NCBI GenBank assembly: GCA_030834895.1
Contig: JAUQXA010000018.1
Span: forward strand, 310,001 to 374,000
Direction: 5' to 3'
DNA: 64,000 nucleotides
Origin: Anaerolineales bacterium
GTDB taxonomy: Bacteria; Chloroflexota; Anaerolineae; Anaerolineales; Villigracilaceae
The notes beneath the pieces were generated by a model. That model saw only the letters and a list, made by a program, of their open reading frames with translations. It was not told where the DNA came from and did not search any database. Below, piece after piece: positions 1 through 9,676 of this stretch (positions within the stretch are counted from its first letter, which is position 1; each line of letters opens with the position of its first letter). Both the position numbers and the translations under genes were made by a program.

Positions 1-2
1 AT

Positions 3-1721
3 GCGACAGGTCAATATACCAGCGCTTTTTGGAAATGGCTGGATATAAAGGATTTGTCCGAGCCGCCGATATTGCCGTTTCAATTTGTGCCTGACCGTTA
101 CCTGTGGTGGTGGCGTTCCTCCCGTGTCCTTCAGGATTATGACATGGTCGGCAATCCCCTCGAAGTGATTGACGAATTCCCCTTCTTTTCATTCCTGCTT
201 GGGGATTTGCACCCGCATGTGCTTGCACTTCCCTTTGGTCTGCTTGCCATTGCCGCCGCTCTGCATCTCTTTCTTGGCGGCTGGCGTGGGGAGATCAGAC
301 TGCCCTGGGGCGCAAATATAAATATCAACTATACGGGCTTTTTATTTTCCGCCCTCCTCCTCGGGGGACTTGCCTTCCTCAATACCTGGGACATTCTTAT
401 CTCCGCCGCCCTTATTGTCGGCTCGTACGTTTGCTGGCGTGCCAGCGAAGATGGTTGGAGTTGGGAGCGTCTCGAAGACGTTTTCCTGCTTGGCTTGCCG
501 CTTGGCTTTCTCGCCATCCTTCTTTATCTTCCGTTCTATCTGGGATTCTCATCGCAGGCGGGTGGAATTTTGCCCAACCTGATTTACGTCACCCGTGGCG
601 CGCATCTCTGGGTGATGTGGGGGACTCTGCTCATTCCCATCCTTGCATATCTTGTCCATACTCGAACCCAATATTCGGAGGAAGAAAAGCCCAACTGGAA
701 ACTTGCGCTCATCCTTGGGCTTGGATTCACCCTCCTGCTGTGGATTTTCTCCTGGCTCATTGGTTGGATTGGCTCTTATATCGATCCCGATTTCGTTAGC
801 GTTTTCCTTTCTTCTCAGGGTATGACTGCGGGTGAACTCTTCAAAGCCGCTTCCCGGCGGAGATTGACTTATATTGCCAGTCTCATCACCCTGCTTGCAG
901 TGTTGATACCGGCGCTTGCTCATCTGCTCCGAAGACCTTCAACCATAGACAGTGGACCCCAGCCCACAGACCACGGTCCATCGTCCACGGTCCATCGTCA
1001 ATCTCCAGGTCAGTTTATTCTGTTGCTGTTAACCATCGGTGTGGTTCTAGTGCTTGCCCCTGAATTTGTCTATCTCCGTGACCAGTTCGGTTATCGCATT
1101 AATACCATCTTCAAGTTCTACTACCAGGCGTGGATGTTGTGGAGTCTTGCCGCGGCCTTTGCCGTTGCCTGGTTGTTTCAAAACCTGCGATGGGTTGAAA
1201 ACATCATTTTCCGTGTACTGATGGCGGTGGTTGTTTTTGCGGGACTGTTATATCCAGTGTTTGGCTTGATCACCAAGACGGACAACTTCAACCCGGCCTT
1301 TGGATTCGCCCTCGATGACTTCGACCGCATCAAACGTGACAACCCTGACGAGGCCAGCGCGATCCAGTTCCTGAACACTGTCCCGAATGGAGTCATTGCC
1401 GAGGCGATAGGTGGAAGTTACACCGGATATGCGCGTATTTCCACTTACACCGGCTTGCAGACTGTGCTTGGCTGGCCAGGTCATGAGGCCCAATGGCGCG
1501 GAGGTTACGCCCCGCAAGGCTCCCGCAATGACGATATCATTAGACTGTATTCCACTACTCGCTGGGACGAAGCCCAAGCCATCATCGATCGATATGATAT
1601 CCGTTACATTTACGTCGGCCAGTTGGAATATGGTTCCATGCCTGTGAAGGAGGAGAAATTCCGCGCCCATCTCAAGGCTGTTTTTCAACAAAACAGCGTC
1701 ACCATTTACGAAGTGCCCTAA
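3..1721 (+). CDS. DUF2298 (Chlor_Arch_YYY) membrane protein, 5'-truncated
   Basis: The reading frame is open from the window edge, so the start lies upstream; 572 residues are visible. The first visible part carries the hallmark of the DUF2298/YYY family, a conserved IDEFPFFSFLLGDLHPHV segment next to SRVLQDYD. About a dozen hydrophobic segments follow, then a soluble C-terminal part (from roughly codon 430) with GGSYTGYARIST and LGWPGHEAQWRG. The family is found in Chloroflexi and archaea and is usually next to an Agl23/TIGR03663-type protein, as here; a role in lipid-linked sugar transfer or export is inferred, not proven. Between about 940 and 1009 the protein contains a hydrophilic stretch (STIDSGPQPTDHG then SSTVHRQ) that is encoded by a GTCCATCGTC-type repeat found elsewhere in the window, apparently inserted in frame in a loop between membrane segments. 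Confidence 0.85.
   Translation, partial: ATGQYTSAFWKWLDIKDLSEPPILPFQFVPDRYLWWWRSSRVLQDYDMVGNPLEVIDEFPFFSFLLGDLHPHVLALPFGLLAIAAALHLFLGGWRGEIRLPWGANININYTGFLFSALLLGGLAFLNTWDILISAALIVGSYVCWRASEDGWSWERLEDVFLLGLPLGFLAILLYLPFYLGFSSQAGGILPNLIYVTRGAHLWVMWGTLLIPILAYLVHTRTQYSEEEKPNWKLALILGLGFTLLLWIFSWLIGWIGSYIDPDFVSVFLSSQGMTAGELFKAASRRRLTYIASLITLLAVLIPALAHLLRRPSTIDSGPQPTDHGPSSTVHRQSPGQFILLLLTIGVVLVLAPEFVYLRDQFGYRINTIFKFYYQAWMLWSLAAAFAVAWLFQNLRWVENIIFRVLMAVVVFAGLLYPVFGLITKTDNFNPAFGFALDDFDRIKRDNPDEASAIQFLNTVPNGVIAEAIGGSYTGYARISTYTGLQTVLGWPGHEAQWRGGYAPQGSRNDDIIRLYSTTRWDEAQAIIDRYDIRYIYVGQLEYGSMPVKEEKFRAHLKAVFQQNSVTIYEVP
940..1009. repeat. GTCCATCGTC-type repeat embedded in the DUF2298 gene
   Basis: This stretch alternates ACCATAGAC, CCACAGACCACGGTCC, ATCGTCCACGGTCC and ATCGTCAATC. 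The same word family recurs at 19153-19203, 40476-40504, 45181-45213, 46361-46432 and 59318-59386. It is read in frame as a hydrophilic Ser/Pro/Thr-rich loop. Confidence 0.6.
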
Positions 1722-1730
1722 AACAGGGGT

Positions 1731-1774
1731 GACCCGTCAGGGATCATCACGGCTGTGAAAAAAACTGACGGGTC
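1731..1774. other. Inverted repeat between the two membrane-protein genes
   Basis: GACCCGTCAG at 1731-1740 is the exact complement of CTGACGGGTC at 1765-1774. The loop is 24 nt and no T-run follows, so this is a weak terminator at best and may be a remnant of an interspersed palindrome. Confidence 0.35.
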
Positions 1775-1810
1775 GCCCTCTACTCAATTTAACCGATTAC
1801 AATTACCCCC

Positions 1811-3514
1811 ATGAACTACAGACATTTCAAACACGAAGGCTGGCTGTATGCGCTGGCGTTCCTTTTTGCGGTTATTTTGCGATTTGTCCAACTTGGCGCA
1901 ATGCCTCTAACTGACATGGAGGCCGCTCCAGCATTGCAGGCGCTTCAAATCGCACAGGGACTCAGACCCACGCTCAACCCGCATCCCTTTTACATCCTTT
2001 CCACGGCTGTCATCTTTTTCATCTATGGCGGCGGGACTGATTTTCTTGCGCGCTTCATCCCCGCGCTGGCGGGAAGCCTGCTGGTCTTTGTCCCCCTGCT
2101 TTTTGCGGACCGGATCAAACCTCGCGCGGCAGTAGTGCTTGCCTTCTTCCTTGCCCTCGACCCGGGACTGGTAGCCCTCTCACGCCAGATTGCCAGCCCC
2201 ATTCTTGCCCTGACTTTTCTGCTCTTTGCTCTCGGATTTTACAATCAAGGTAAGACCAGCCTTGCAGCCTCCTTTGCAGCCCTCACCCTTCTCAGCGGAC
2301 CTTCCCTCTGGAATGGCGTTATCGGCCTTGCCATCACCTGGAGCATTCTACGCTTTATTAACTCCCGCCGCGCTTCTGCCGAAGAAGAATCGAAAACTGC
2401 GCCTCTCATTTCGCCATTGAGCCGCGAAACACTTATTCCTTTCGTCGCCGTTTTCCTTGTTGTCGGTTCTCTCTTCTTTATCGTCCCCAACGGATTGAGT
2501 GCAGCGCTTGCATCCATCCCATCATTTTTTGAAAGCTGGTTGGCGGTGGACGTTGTCCCTGTAATCAGGATTTTCTTCTCGCTCCTGGTTTATCAGCCGC
2601 TTGGGATTTTCCTCGCCATCTTTGCCATGGTTCGTGGTTGGCGAAATGGAAGCAGGCGCATCATCCCGCTCAGTATATGGTTCTTTGTTGCGCTGCTTCT
2701 TGTACTCATCAACCCGTCCCGTCAGCTTGCCGACCTGTCCTGGGCTTTGATTCCACTTTGGGCGATGTCTGCGCTCGAAATTGTCCGTAACTTGGACATC
2801 TATGCCGAGGAACGTGCCGAAGTGGGTGGGGTGGCCTTTCTCACCGCCTTTATCTGGACTTTTGCCTGGCTTGATTTTTCCGGGCTAACCACGCTTCCCG
2901 TTGACTCGCGGGAATATGCCATGCGCCTCTGGCTGTTGATTGGTTCGCTCTTCCTGTTGGTGATGAGCCTGCTGTTGGTTGCGGCGGGATGGTCGATTCG
3001 CACAGCGCGCATCGGCGGCATTTTGGGGATGGCGCTTGTATTGGGAGCGCTTGGGGTGGGGGGTGCCTTCGGGACGGCTGGCCTGCGTGGGGGAGCCTTC
3101 CCTGAATTGTGGTGGCTCCGCCAACAACCCATTCACGCGCGGCTGCTGGAATCAACCGTCAGCGATGTTTCCGAATGGGGAATTGGCGACGACCATGCCG
3201 CGGCGGTGACAATCGTCGGCGTGAACTCCCCCGCCCTCGAGTGGACATTACGCGAGCGCCGGGTCTCTGTTGTCCAATCGCTTGATGCGGCCAGCACGCC
3301 GGAACTTGTCATCACCCCGCTTCAGGAAAATCCCGTACTTTCCTCCGCCTATCGCGGACAGGATTTTGCCTGGCGGCAGACTCCGCTTTGGGATGTCACC
3401 GTGCCGCAGGATTGGATCCGTTGGGTGGCTTTGCGTCAAATGCCCACGAGCGGCGAGACGCTCATCCTCTGGGTGCGTGACGACCTGTTCATTAACTCGA
3501 CATCGGCACAATAA
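1811..3514 (+). CDS. Agl23/TIGR03663-like multi-TM membrane protein
   Basis: The 567-residue product is an integral membrane protein with an N-terminal pattern typical of PMT/GT39-like and Agl23 proteins: a first membrane segment followed by LTDMEAAPALQALQIAQG with an acidic Asp-x-Glu pair, then PFYILSTAVIFFIYGGGTDFLARFIPALAG. About ten further hydrophobic segments precede a short soluble tail. It sits 89 nt after the DUF2298 gene, the arrangement typical of Chloroflexi genomes where both are linked to surface polysaccharide or glycan-lipid handling. The assignment to flippase-associated function is by family analogy. A TACAAT box at 1798-1803 ends 7 nt before the ATG and no Shine-Dalgarno sequence is visible, so translation may be leaderless. 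Confidence 0.75.
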   Translation: MNYRHFKHEGWLYALAFLFAVILRFVQLGAMPLTDMEAAPALQALQIAQGLRPTLNPHPFYILSTAVIFFIYGGGTDFLARFIPALAGSLLVFVPLLFADRIKPRAAVVLAFFLALDPGLVALSRQIASPILALTFLLFALGFYNQGKTSLAASFAALTLLSGPSLWNGVIGLAITWSILRFINSRRASAEEESKTAPLISPLSRETLIPFVAVFLVVGSLFFIVPNGLSAALASIPSFFESWLAVDVVPVIRIFFSLLVYQPLGIFLAIFAMVRGWRNGSRRIIPLSIWFFVALLLVLINPSRQLADLSWALIPLWAMSALEIVRNLDIYAEERAEVGGVAFLTAFIWTFAWLDFSGLTTLPVDSREYAMRLWLLIGSLFLLVMSLLLVAAGWSIRTARIGGILGMALVLGALGVGGAFGTAGLRGGAFPELWWLRQQPIHARLLESTVSDVSEWGIGDDHAAAVTIVGVNSPALEWTLRERRVSVVQSLDAASTPELVITPLQENPVLSSAYRGQDFAWRQTPLWDVTVPQDWIRWVALRQMPTSGETLILWVRDDLFINSTSAQ

Positions 3515-3552
3515 AACTTGGACTTGGCGGGTTCCACAAAACCCCCAGGTCT

Positions 3553-3558
3553 TATAAT
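3553..3558 (+). promoter_or_regulatory. -10 box (TATAAT) of cmk, leaderless-type spacing
   Basis: A perfect TATAAT ends 8 nt before the cmk ATG, which places the expected transcription start at or next to the start codon. There is no purine-rich ribosome binding site in the gap, and no clear -35 hexamer at the usual distance. Confidence 0.5.
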
Positions 3559-3566
3559 CAATCATC

Positions 3567-4250
3567 ATGACAAACAAAACTCCCCCCTCCATCATCGCCC
3601 TCGACGGTCCCGCCGCATCGGGGAAATCCACACTCGGACAAAGCCTTGCCGATTCCCTTGGCTATCTTTTTTTCGACACGGGTATCATGTACCGCGCTGT
3701 CACCTGGATCGCGCTTCAGCACGATTTGAATTTGAAGGATGAAGCCGTCATCACCGAACTTGCGCAGAAGGCACAAATCGATATCCGTCCGCCTTCAATG
3801 AAGGATGGTCGTTCGTGTGACGTGGTCATCGAGGACCGTGATGTTACCTGGGAGATGCGGGGCGGCGATGTGGATGCCAATGTCTCCGTCGTTTCGGCCT
3901 ATGCGGGTGTGCGCAAGGCATTGTCCGAGCAACAGCGCCGCATTGGGATGCGCGGCAAAGTGGTCATGGTGGGGCGTGACATTGGGACAGTTGTCCTGCC
4001 CGAAGCAGACCTAAAGATTTATCTCGACGCCAGCGCCGAGGAGCGCGCCAAACGCAGGTACGACGAACTCATCGCCCGCGGCGAAAAAGCCGATTACGAG
4101 GAAATCCTCCGCAAGGTCATCCAGCGCGACCGCATTGACTCCACCCGCGCCGTCGCTCCGCTGCGTCCCGCTGACGATGCCGTCATCATTGATTCGGATA
4201 AAATGAACGCCAAACAGGTCTTTGACCATGTCCTGGGGTTGTGCAAATAG
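3567..4250 (+). CDS. cmk: Cytidylate kinase
   Basis: The enzyme phosphorylates CMP and dCMP with ATP in pyrimidine nucleotide recycling in the cytoplasm. The 227-residue protein has the usual family length. It shows the P-loop GPAASGKST near residues 14-22, the CMP-kinase signature FDTGIMYRAVT, the GRDIGTVVLPEADLKIYLDASAEERAKRR block typical of the LID/NMP region, and RDRIDSTRAVAPLRPADDAVIIDS near the C-terminus. It lies between the membrane glycosyltransferase-like gene and a sensor kinase on the same strand. The start is supported by the position of the P-loop, which begins about a dozen residues in, as is normal for this family. Confidence 0.96.
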   Translation: MTNKTPPSIIALDGPAASGKSTLGQSLADSLGYLFFDTGIMYRAVTWIALQHDLNLKDEAVITELAQKAQIDIRPPSMKDGRSCDVVIEDRDVTWEMRGGDVDANVSVVSAYAGVRKALSEQQRRIGMRGKVVMVGRDIGTVVLPEADLKIYLDASAEERAKRRYDELIARGEKADYEEILRKVIQRDRIDSTRAVAPLRPADDAVIIDSDKMNAKQVFDHVLGLCK

Positions 4251-4301
4251 CTCCACGGATGAGGCCCACATTTTTGTAATCATGTCTGTATCAATTGTGG
4301 C

Positions 4302-4307
4302 TATAAT
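4302..4307 (+). promoter_or_regulatory. -10 box (TATAAT) of the sensor kinase gene
   Basis: TATAAT ends 8 nt before the ATG at 4316 with no Shine-Dalgarno sequence between, the same geometry as at cmk. This suggests a leaderless transcript starting close to the start codon. Confidence 0.5.
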
Positions 4308-4315
4308 CTAGCAAA

Positions 4316-7300
4316 ATGGAATTTATTCCCAAGCTCTTTACCGGCATTGCATTTCCAGCCACACCCACTCTGGCAGGTTGGGTGGTATGGGTATCCCTGC
4401 TGGGAGTGTTGGTTTATGCATTGCTTCGCTGGAGAGAGTATCGGCCGGCATGGACGGGACGTGAATGGGGAATTTTTATTGTCTTTTTTGTCCTGGTTGC
4501 GATTACCAATTTGTTTATTGGATTAAGAATTACGTCCGCTTCCGCCCGCCCCATGCCTGGCGTTCCTGCAAATCCGGGCGCCGCGTTGATGGTTTTTTCC
4601 GCCATCTTCTGGCTTCTGGGCGGAGGTTTGCTTGGTTCCGTGGGGGCGGCGGTGTTGGGAGCATTTGCGGGGCTTGTCCGTGGTGCCTGGGATTCATATT
4701 CCCTTTTTCCCATCGTTGAACTTGCCTTGTTGAGCATGCTGTTTTCCATCAACGTGCGCCAGCGTTTCCGGACGCGAGGTTATGCCTGGCTGCGCCAGCC
4801 TTTGGTGAGCGCGTTGTTGTTGATTCCATTTCACACCTTGTTCTATATCATCAGCGCGTTGTTTACCCAATGGGGATTGGATGCGGTTGTGCCGCCCACT
4901 GCGCGCCTTGATTTTGCCATCAGTAATGCGGGGATTGTAACCCTCGCTTTCGGCGGGGAGATGCTGGTCGGGGGGCTTGTGGCACAGATCGTTTCCCAGG
5001 CATTTCCCGTCATGTGGGGCGGCGCGAAAAAAACATTTCAACCTTCGCCTGCAGAGAAGAGTCTTGAGTCGCGCTTCCTTTTGGGGGTTGGCACGTTTAT
5101 TGCCCTTTTGCTTACAACCTTGTTGATTCAAGATTGGGTGGTGGCGGGGCGGGCTGCGCGTGACATGCTGGAGGATCGCTTGTCAAGCGCGAGCGAATCT
5201 GCCGCGCAAAGCGTGCCCTTCTTCCTCGAAACCGGACAAAACCTGACGGTGCAATTGGCGTCTGATCCGCGGCTGTTGGCCGCCACCGGCGACGAGTTGA
5301 AATCCATCATCGGGTCGAGAATGCAAGCCGTGCCATATTTCGATCAGTTCTTTGTGTTGGAGGCGAAAAACGATCAAAAACTGCTGGCGGGGTATCCTGA
5401 TTCAGCCAGCGGCAACTTTCAGCTCTACCCCGATGAAATATCCGGCATGTTGCTGGCATCCAGCGGCGTGTTGACACAGATTTATTCCATTCCACCCACT
5501 TCCGCCGACGATGCCTCGCGTGTCTCCTTTTTGGTTGCCATTGTGGATGGCGCCGGGCAGGTACAGCGTGTTTTGATCGGGCGCACCACGCTGGAGACCA
5601 ACCCGCTTACCCTGCCCCTGGTTGAAAACATCAATAATATGCGCGACCTGGGCGGCGCGGGCTTTTTATTGAATGAAAATGGGCGCATCATCTATCATTC
5701 GGATAAAACGCAATTGTTGGCCACCTATGCTGAACCGCGCGGCGACCAGCCCCGCTTTTACGACAGCACTGCTTCGAATGGCACGCGACAATTGGAATAC
5801 TACCAGCCTGTGAAGGGCCGTCCATGGGCGGTGGTGCTGACGGTCCCGGCGCAAAAGGCCCAGCAACTTGCGTTGAACATCGCCATGCCGCTTTCAGTGA
5901 TGATTATTTTGTTGGCCTTCTTGGCGATGATTTCGCTGCGCATAGGCTTGCGCGTAGTGACCGGTTCCCTGAAAAGCCTGGCAACCGAAGCCAACCGTAT
6001 CGCACAGGGCAATCTTGATCACCCGCTGCAAGTGGATGGCGTGGACGAAGTCGCTCAATTGCGCCGCGCCTTCGAACAGATGCGTTCCAGCTTGCAGGCG
6101 CGCCTCGGCGAAATCAACAGCCTGTTGCGTGTCAGTCAGGGTGTGGCATCCAGCCTTGAGATGCAGGATGCGGTCAAACCCGTGTTGGATGCAATCCTCT
6201 CCACGGGCGCAAATTCGGTCAGTGTGGTTCTCTCTCCCAGTATCCTGCCGGATACCTTTGTGGAACTTCCTTCGCGTTTTGCATTGGGAGCCGCACAGGA
6301 TGCCTACTCCCACTTAGATAAACAAATCCTCGCGCTGGCGCAAAACCAGGAAAAGATCGTTTTGCCAAACCTCAGCCGTTCACGCGACCTGACGTTTGAT
6401 TCGTCCCTGCCGCAGCCGCTGGCCTTGTTGGCTGTTGCCCTGCGGCACGAGAATCGTTATTACGGCGTGGTGTGGGCTGGTTTTGAACAGCCGCGCGCGT
6501 TCTCTGATTCGGATGTCCGTTTTGTGACCACGCTTGCGGGTCAGGCGGCTTTAGCGGTTGCAAACGCGCATCTGTATCTGAATGTGGAAGCCTCCCGCCG
6601 ACAGTTGGAAGCGGTTCTCAATTCCACCCCTGACCCGGTGCTGGTGACCGATCATCGCAACCGTCTCCTGCTTGCCAACCGCGCCGCTTCGGTTGCCCTG
6701 GGACAAAACAAGGATACAACAAGTGATATTGGCCGGAAGACAGAACAGGTCGTAAAACTCAGGACGCTGCTTAACTTGCTGGAAAGCACAATTACCGAAA
6801 ATCAATCCGCCGAGATCATGCTTGCAGATAAACGCACCTATCTCGCAACCGCCTCATCAGTGATTGTGGAAGGACGACAGATCGGGCGTGTCTGTATCAT
6901 GCGGGATGTAACCCACTTCAAGGAACTGGACACCATGAAATCGGAGTTCGTGGCAACAGTCAGTCACGACCTGCGCTCCCCGTTGACGTTGATGCGCGGC
7001 TACGCCACCATGCTTGAAATGGTCGGCGAGTTGAACGAGCAGCAGCAGGGCTATGTCAGGAAGATAATTTCGGGCGTGGAGAATATGTCGCGCCTGGTGA
7101 ACAACCTGCTCGACCTGGGGCGCATCGACCTTGGCGTTGGGCTTCAGGTGGAACATGTCACCGTGGTGGATATCATCGAACGTGTGACAAGCGCCCTGCA
7201 ATTACAGGCAACACAAAAGAACATTATCTTGAGCGTTGAGCTTGCCAAGGATATGCCCAATGCGGTGGAAGCCGACCAGGCGCTCCTGCATCAGGCTGTA

Positions 7301-7633
7301 TATAACCTCGTCGAAAATGCGATCAAATACACACCCAATCACGGGCAGGTGACCATTCGGACTTCCTCGCAGTCCGGTTTTCTTATCTTTTCAATAGTAG
7401 ATTCAGGGATAGGCATTTCCGCAGACGACCTGCCGCGCCTGTTCGAAAAATTCTATCGTGGCAAGCAGCGCGAGGCCCGCGCCCAGCATGGATCGGGACT
7501 GGGACTTGCCATCGTCCATTCCATTGCCGAAAGCCACGGGGGACGTGTGTGGGTGGATAGTGTGGTTGGCAAAGGCAGTACATTCCATTTGCAGATTCCC
7601 ATTTCACAGCCCAAAGAATCCAGGCCTGCATAA
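4316..7633 (+). CDS. Membrane-bound hybrid-sensor histidine kinase (MASE-like/dCache-HAMP-GAF-PAS-HisKA-HATPase)
   Basis: This 1105-residue kinase begins with about eight membrane segments (residues 1-275), followed by an extracytoplasmic region (about 280-510) of the double-Cache type with a second transmembrane segment near 520-540. A HAMP segment (SLKSLATEANRIAQGNLDHPL), a GAF-like region (about 610-750), a PAS domain (QLEAVLNSTPDPVLVTD), and the kinase core follow. The core shows the H-box VSHDLRSPL, the N-box NLVENAIKYTPN, and the G1 and G2 boxes DSGIGIS and GSGLGLAIV. No receiver domain is present and no response regulator lies nearby, so the partner is unknown. The ligand is also unknown; the large N-terminal membrane sensor plus Cache plus GAF plus PAS suggests integration of several signals. 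Confidence 0.92.
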   Translation: MEFIPKLFTGIAFPATPTLAGWVVWVSLLGVLVYALLRWREYRPAWTGREWGIFIVFFVLVAITNLFIGLRITSASARPMPGVPANPGAALMVFSAIFWLLGGGLLGSVGAAVLGAFAGLVRGAWDSYSLFPIVELALLSMLFSINVRQRFRTRGYAWLRQPLVSALLLIPFHTLFYIISALFTQWGLDAVVPPTARLDFAISNAGIVTLAFGGEMLVGGLVAQIVSQAFPVMWGGAKKTFQPSPAEKSLESRFLLGVGTFIALLLTTLLIQDWVVAGRAARDMLEDRLSSASESAAQSVPFFLETGQNLTVQLASDPRLLAATGDELKSIIGSRMQAVPYFDQFFVLEAKNDQKLLAGYPDSASGNFQLYPDEISGMLLASSGVLTQIYSIPPTSADDASRVSFLVAIVDGAGQVQRVLIGRTTLETNPLTLPLVENINNMRDLGGAGFLLNENGRIIYHSDKTQLLATYAEPRGDQPRFYDSTASNGTRQLEYYQPVKGRPWAVVLTVPAQKAQQLALNIAMPLSVMIILLAFLAMISLRIGLRVVTGSLKSLATEANRIAQGNLDHPLQVDGVDEVAQLRRAFEQMRSSLQARLGEINSLLRVSQGVASSLEMQDAVKPVLDAILSTGANSVSVVLSPSILPDTFVELPSRFALGAAQDAYSHLDKQILALAQNQEKIVLPNLSRSRDLTFDSSLPQPLALLAVALRHENRYYGVVWAGFEQPRAFSDSDVRFVTTLAGQAALAVANAHLYLNVEASRRQLEAVLNSTPDPVLVTDHRNRLLLANRAASVALGQNKDTTSDIGRKTEQVVKLRTLLNLLESTITENQSAEIMLADKRTYLATASSVIVEGRQIGRVCIMRDVTHFKELDTMKSEFVATVSHDLRSPLTLMRGYATMLEMVGELNEQQQGYVRKIISGVENMSRLVNNLLDLGRIDLGVGLQVEHVTVVDIIERVTSALQLQATQKNIILSVELAKDMPNAVEADQALLHQAVYNLVENAIKYTPNHGQVTIRTSSQSGFLIFSIVDSGIGISADDLPRLFEKFYRGKQREARAQHGSGLGLAIVHSIAESHGGRVWVDSVVGKGSTFHLQIPISQPKESRPA

Positions 7634-7693
7634 TTTGAACTATAATCCCGCCCTGCGCCTTAATTTTCAAGGCTATACTTTGTCAGCAAGCTG

Positions 7694-9664
7694 GTGTTTA
7701 TGATTAATAAAGAAAACAATTCGCAAACCCCGATTATCGAGCGTACCGCAAACTATAAGCCGCCTCGCACATTAAGCTCCTGGCTGATTGGACGTCCATT
7801 GTCCACAGCGGATGCTGTGCACGAGACAATCGGCAAGGGTGTGGGGCTTGCTGTGTTCGCAGCCGACGCCCTTTCATCCAATGCGTATGCCACTCAGGAA
7901 ATCCTGGTGATTTTGGCGATGGCAGGTGCCCAGTCTTTCGGGTACGTTTTTCCGATCTCCATCGCGATTGTTCTCTTGCTTACAATCGTTTCCATTTCCT
8001 ACGAACAGATTATCCACGCTTATCCCGAAGGCGGCGGCGCTTATATCGTTGCCCGCGATAATATGGGAGATGTCGCCGCATTGATTGCGGCGTCATCGCT
8101 CTTGATGGATTACATCCTCACTGTCTCAGTATCCATTTCCTCGGGAGTGGCGCAAATTGTCTCGGCTTTTCCGGAAGCGTATGAATACCGCGTGTATATT
8201 GCGGTGGCGGCTGTGAATCTTGTTATGTTGATCAACTTGCGCGGTGTGAAAGAATCCGGCGCGGCGATTGCCGTCCCCAGTTTTTTCTTTATCATCAGCA
8301 TGTTCATAACCCTGGCGCTGGGATTGGTGAAGTATTTTACCGGGTCCCTCGGTGTTGTGGTTGACCCGCCTGAACTTGTCGAAACGCATGGTGCGCTTGT
8401 GGCGGTAACTCCATTCCTGATCTTACATGCGTTTTCCAGCGGTACGTCCGCTTTGACGGGGATCGAGGCAATCTCGAATGGCATTACTGCGTTCAAGGAA
8501 CCGCGCAGCAAGAACGCAGGTATTACATTGATCTGGATGGCTGTTATTCTGGCAAGCCTGTTTTTGGGGATATCATTCCTGACAGTTCAAACCAATGCCG
8601 TGCCGTCTGAATTTGAAACTGTTATTTCCCAGCTTGCGCGCACAGTGTATGGCGGACAGGGCATCCTGTATATCGCGGTCATTCTGGCAACCACAGTGAT
8701 TTTGATTCTTGCCGCCAATACAGCTTATGCCGGTTTCCCCCGTTTGAGCGCTCTCATGGCAAAAGATGGGTTTTTACCGCGCCAGTTTACCTATCGTGGC
8801 AGCCGGCTTGTTTACTCGCGTGGCATTGCCGCCCTGGCGGTTGTGGCCTCCATATTGATTGTGATTTTCCAGGCCAGTGTCACACGTCTTATCCCGTTGT
8901 ATGCAATTGGCGTATTTCTTTCGTTCACTTTTTCCCAATTCGGCATGGCATTACGCTGGTGGAAGAGCGGACACCTGAAATCCGATCAGGAGATTGTTGT
9001 GCATGGGTCGACCCTCCGGTTCGATCCGCTTTGGAAGTTAAAGATGGTTGCCAACGGCTTTGGCTCGCTTTGTACCGCAGTAGTTATGATGGTCTTTGCG
9101 GTGACGAAGTTCCATGACGGCGCGTATATCGTTTTGGTGCTCATCCCGTTGTCCGTTGGTGTTCTTTGGCTTATCCATCGTCATTACAACAATCTTGCCA
9201 AAAAACTTTCCCTCGATAACTTTGGCGTCATCCCCCCCCACGCCATCCGTCACCGGGTCATCATGCCGGTCAGCGGTGTGCACCAGGGGACGCTTGCCGC
9301 GCTGCGTTATGCGCGCATGTTGTCCGATGATGTGACGGCTGTGCATGTGGTCATCGAACCCGCCGATGCCGAAAAGGTCCGCGCAAAATGGGAGACCTGG
9401 GGCGGGGGCGTGCGCATGGTCCTTCTTGATTCCCCCTATCGTCTGTTCATCGAACCGATTCTTTCATATATCACCGATATTGCCAACGCGCGCCAGCCGG
9501 GCGAGACGATAACCGTTGTTGTTCCCGAATTCATCACGGACAACCGGCTCGCCGGCACCCTGCATACGAATACTGCCAATATCCTGCGCGAACAATTGAA
9601 AAATATGCATGGCATCGTGATTACAAATGTGCCATATCATGTGCATGAAGAAAGCATAGTTTAA
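7694..9664 (+). CDS. KimA-like APC-superfamily potassium transporter
   Basis: The product (656 residues from the GTG at 7694; an in-frame ATG at 7700 is equally plausible) has about twelve membrane segments and a soluble C-terminal domain of some 150 residues. The segments FAADALSSNAYATQEILVIL, EQIIHAYPEGGGAYIVARDN and LLMDYILTVSVSISSG match what I know of KimA (YdaO), the APC-type K+/H+ symporter of Firmicutes, better than amino acid permeases. Two TrkA-type RCK genes follow within 15 nt, which strongly supports potassium as the substrate. In KimA the cytoplasmic domain binds c-di-AMP; whether this one does cannot be seen. A generic amino acid permease is the alternative. Confidence 0.8.
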   Translation: MFMINKENNSQTPIIERTANYKPPRTLSSWLIGRPLSTADAVHETIGKGVGLAVFAADALSSNAYATQEILVILAMAGAQSFGYVFPISIAIVLLLTIVSISYEQIIHAYPEGGGAYIVARDNMGDVAALIAASSLLMDYILTVSVSISSGVAQIVSAFPEAYEYRVYIAVAAVNLVMLINLRGVKESGAAIAVPSFFFIISMFITLALGLVKYFTGSLGVVVDPPELVETHGALVAVTPFLILHAFSSGTSALTGIEAISNGITAFKEPRSKNAGITLIWMAVILASLFLGISFLTVQTNAVPSEFETVISQLARTVYGGQGILYIAVILATTVILILAANTAYAGFPRLSALMAKDGFLPRQFTYRGSRLVYSRGIAALAVVASILIVIFQASVTRLIPLYAIGVFLSFTFSQFGMALRWWKSGHLKSDQEIVVHGSTLRFDPLWKLKMVANGFGSLCTAVVMMVFAVTKFHDGAYIVLVLIPLSVGVLWLIHRHYNNLAKKLSLDNFGVIPPHAIRHRVIMPVSGVHQGTLAALRYARMLSDDVTAVHVVIEPADAEKVRAKWETWGGGVRMVLLDSPYRLFIEPILSYITDIANARQPGETITVVVPEFITDNRLAGTLHTNTANILREQLKNMHGIVITNVPYHVHEESIV

Positions 9665-9676
9665 GGAGCTGCTGTC

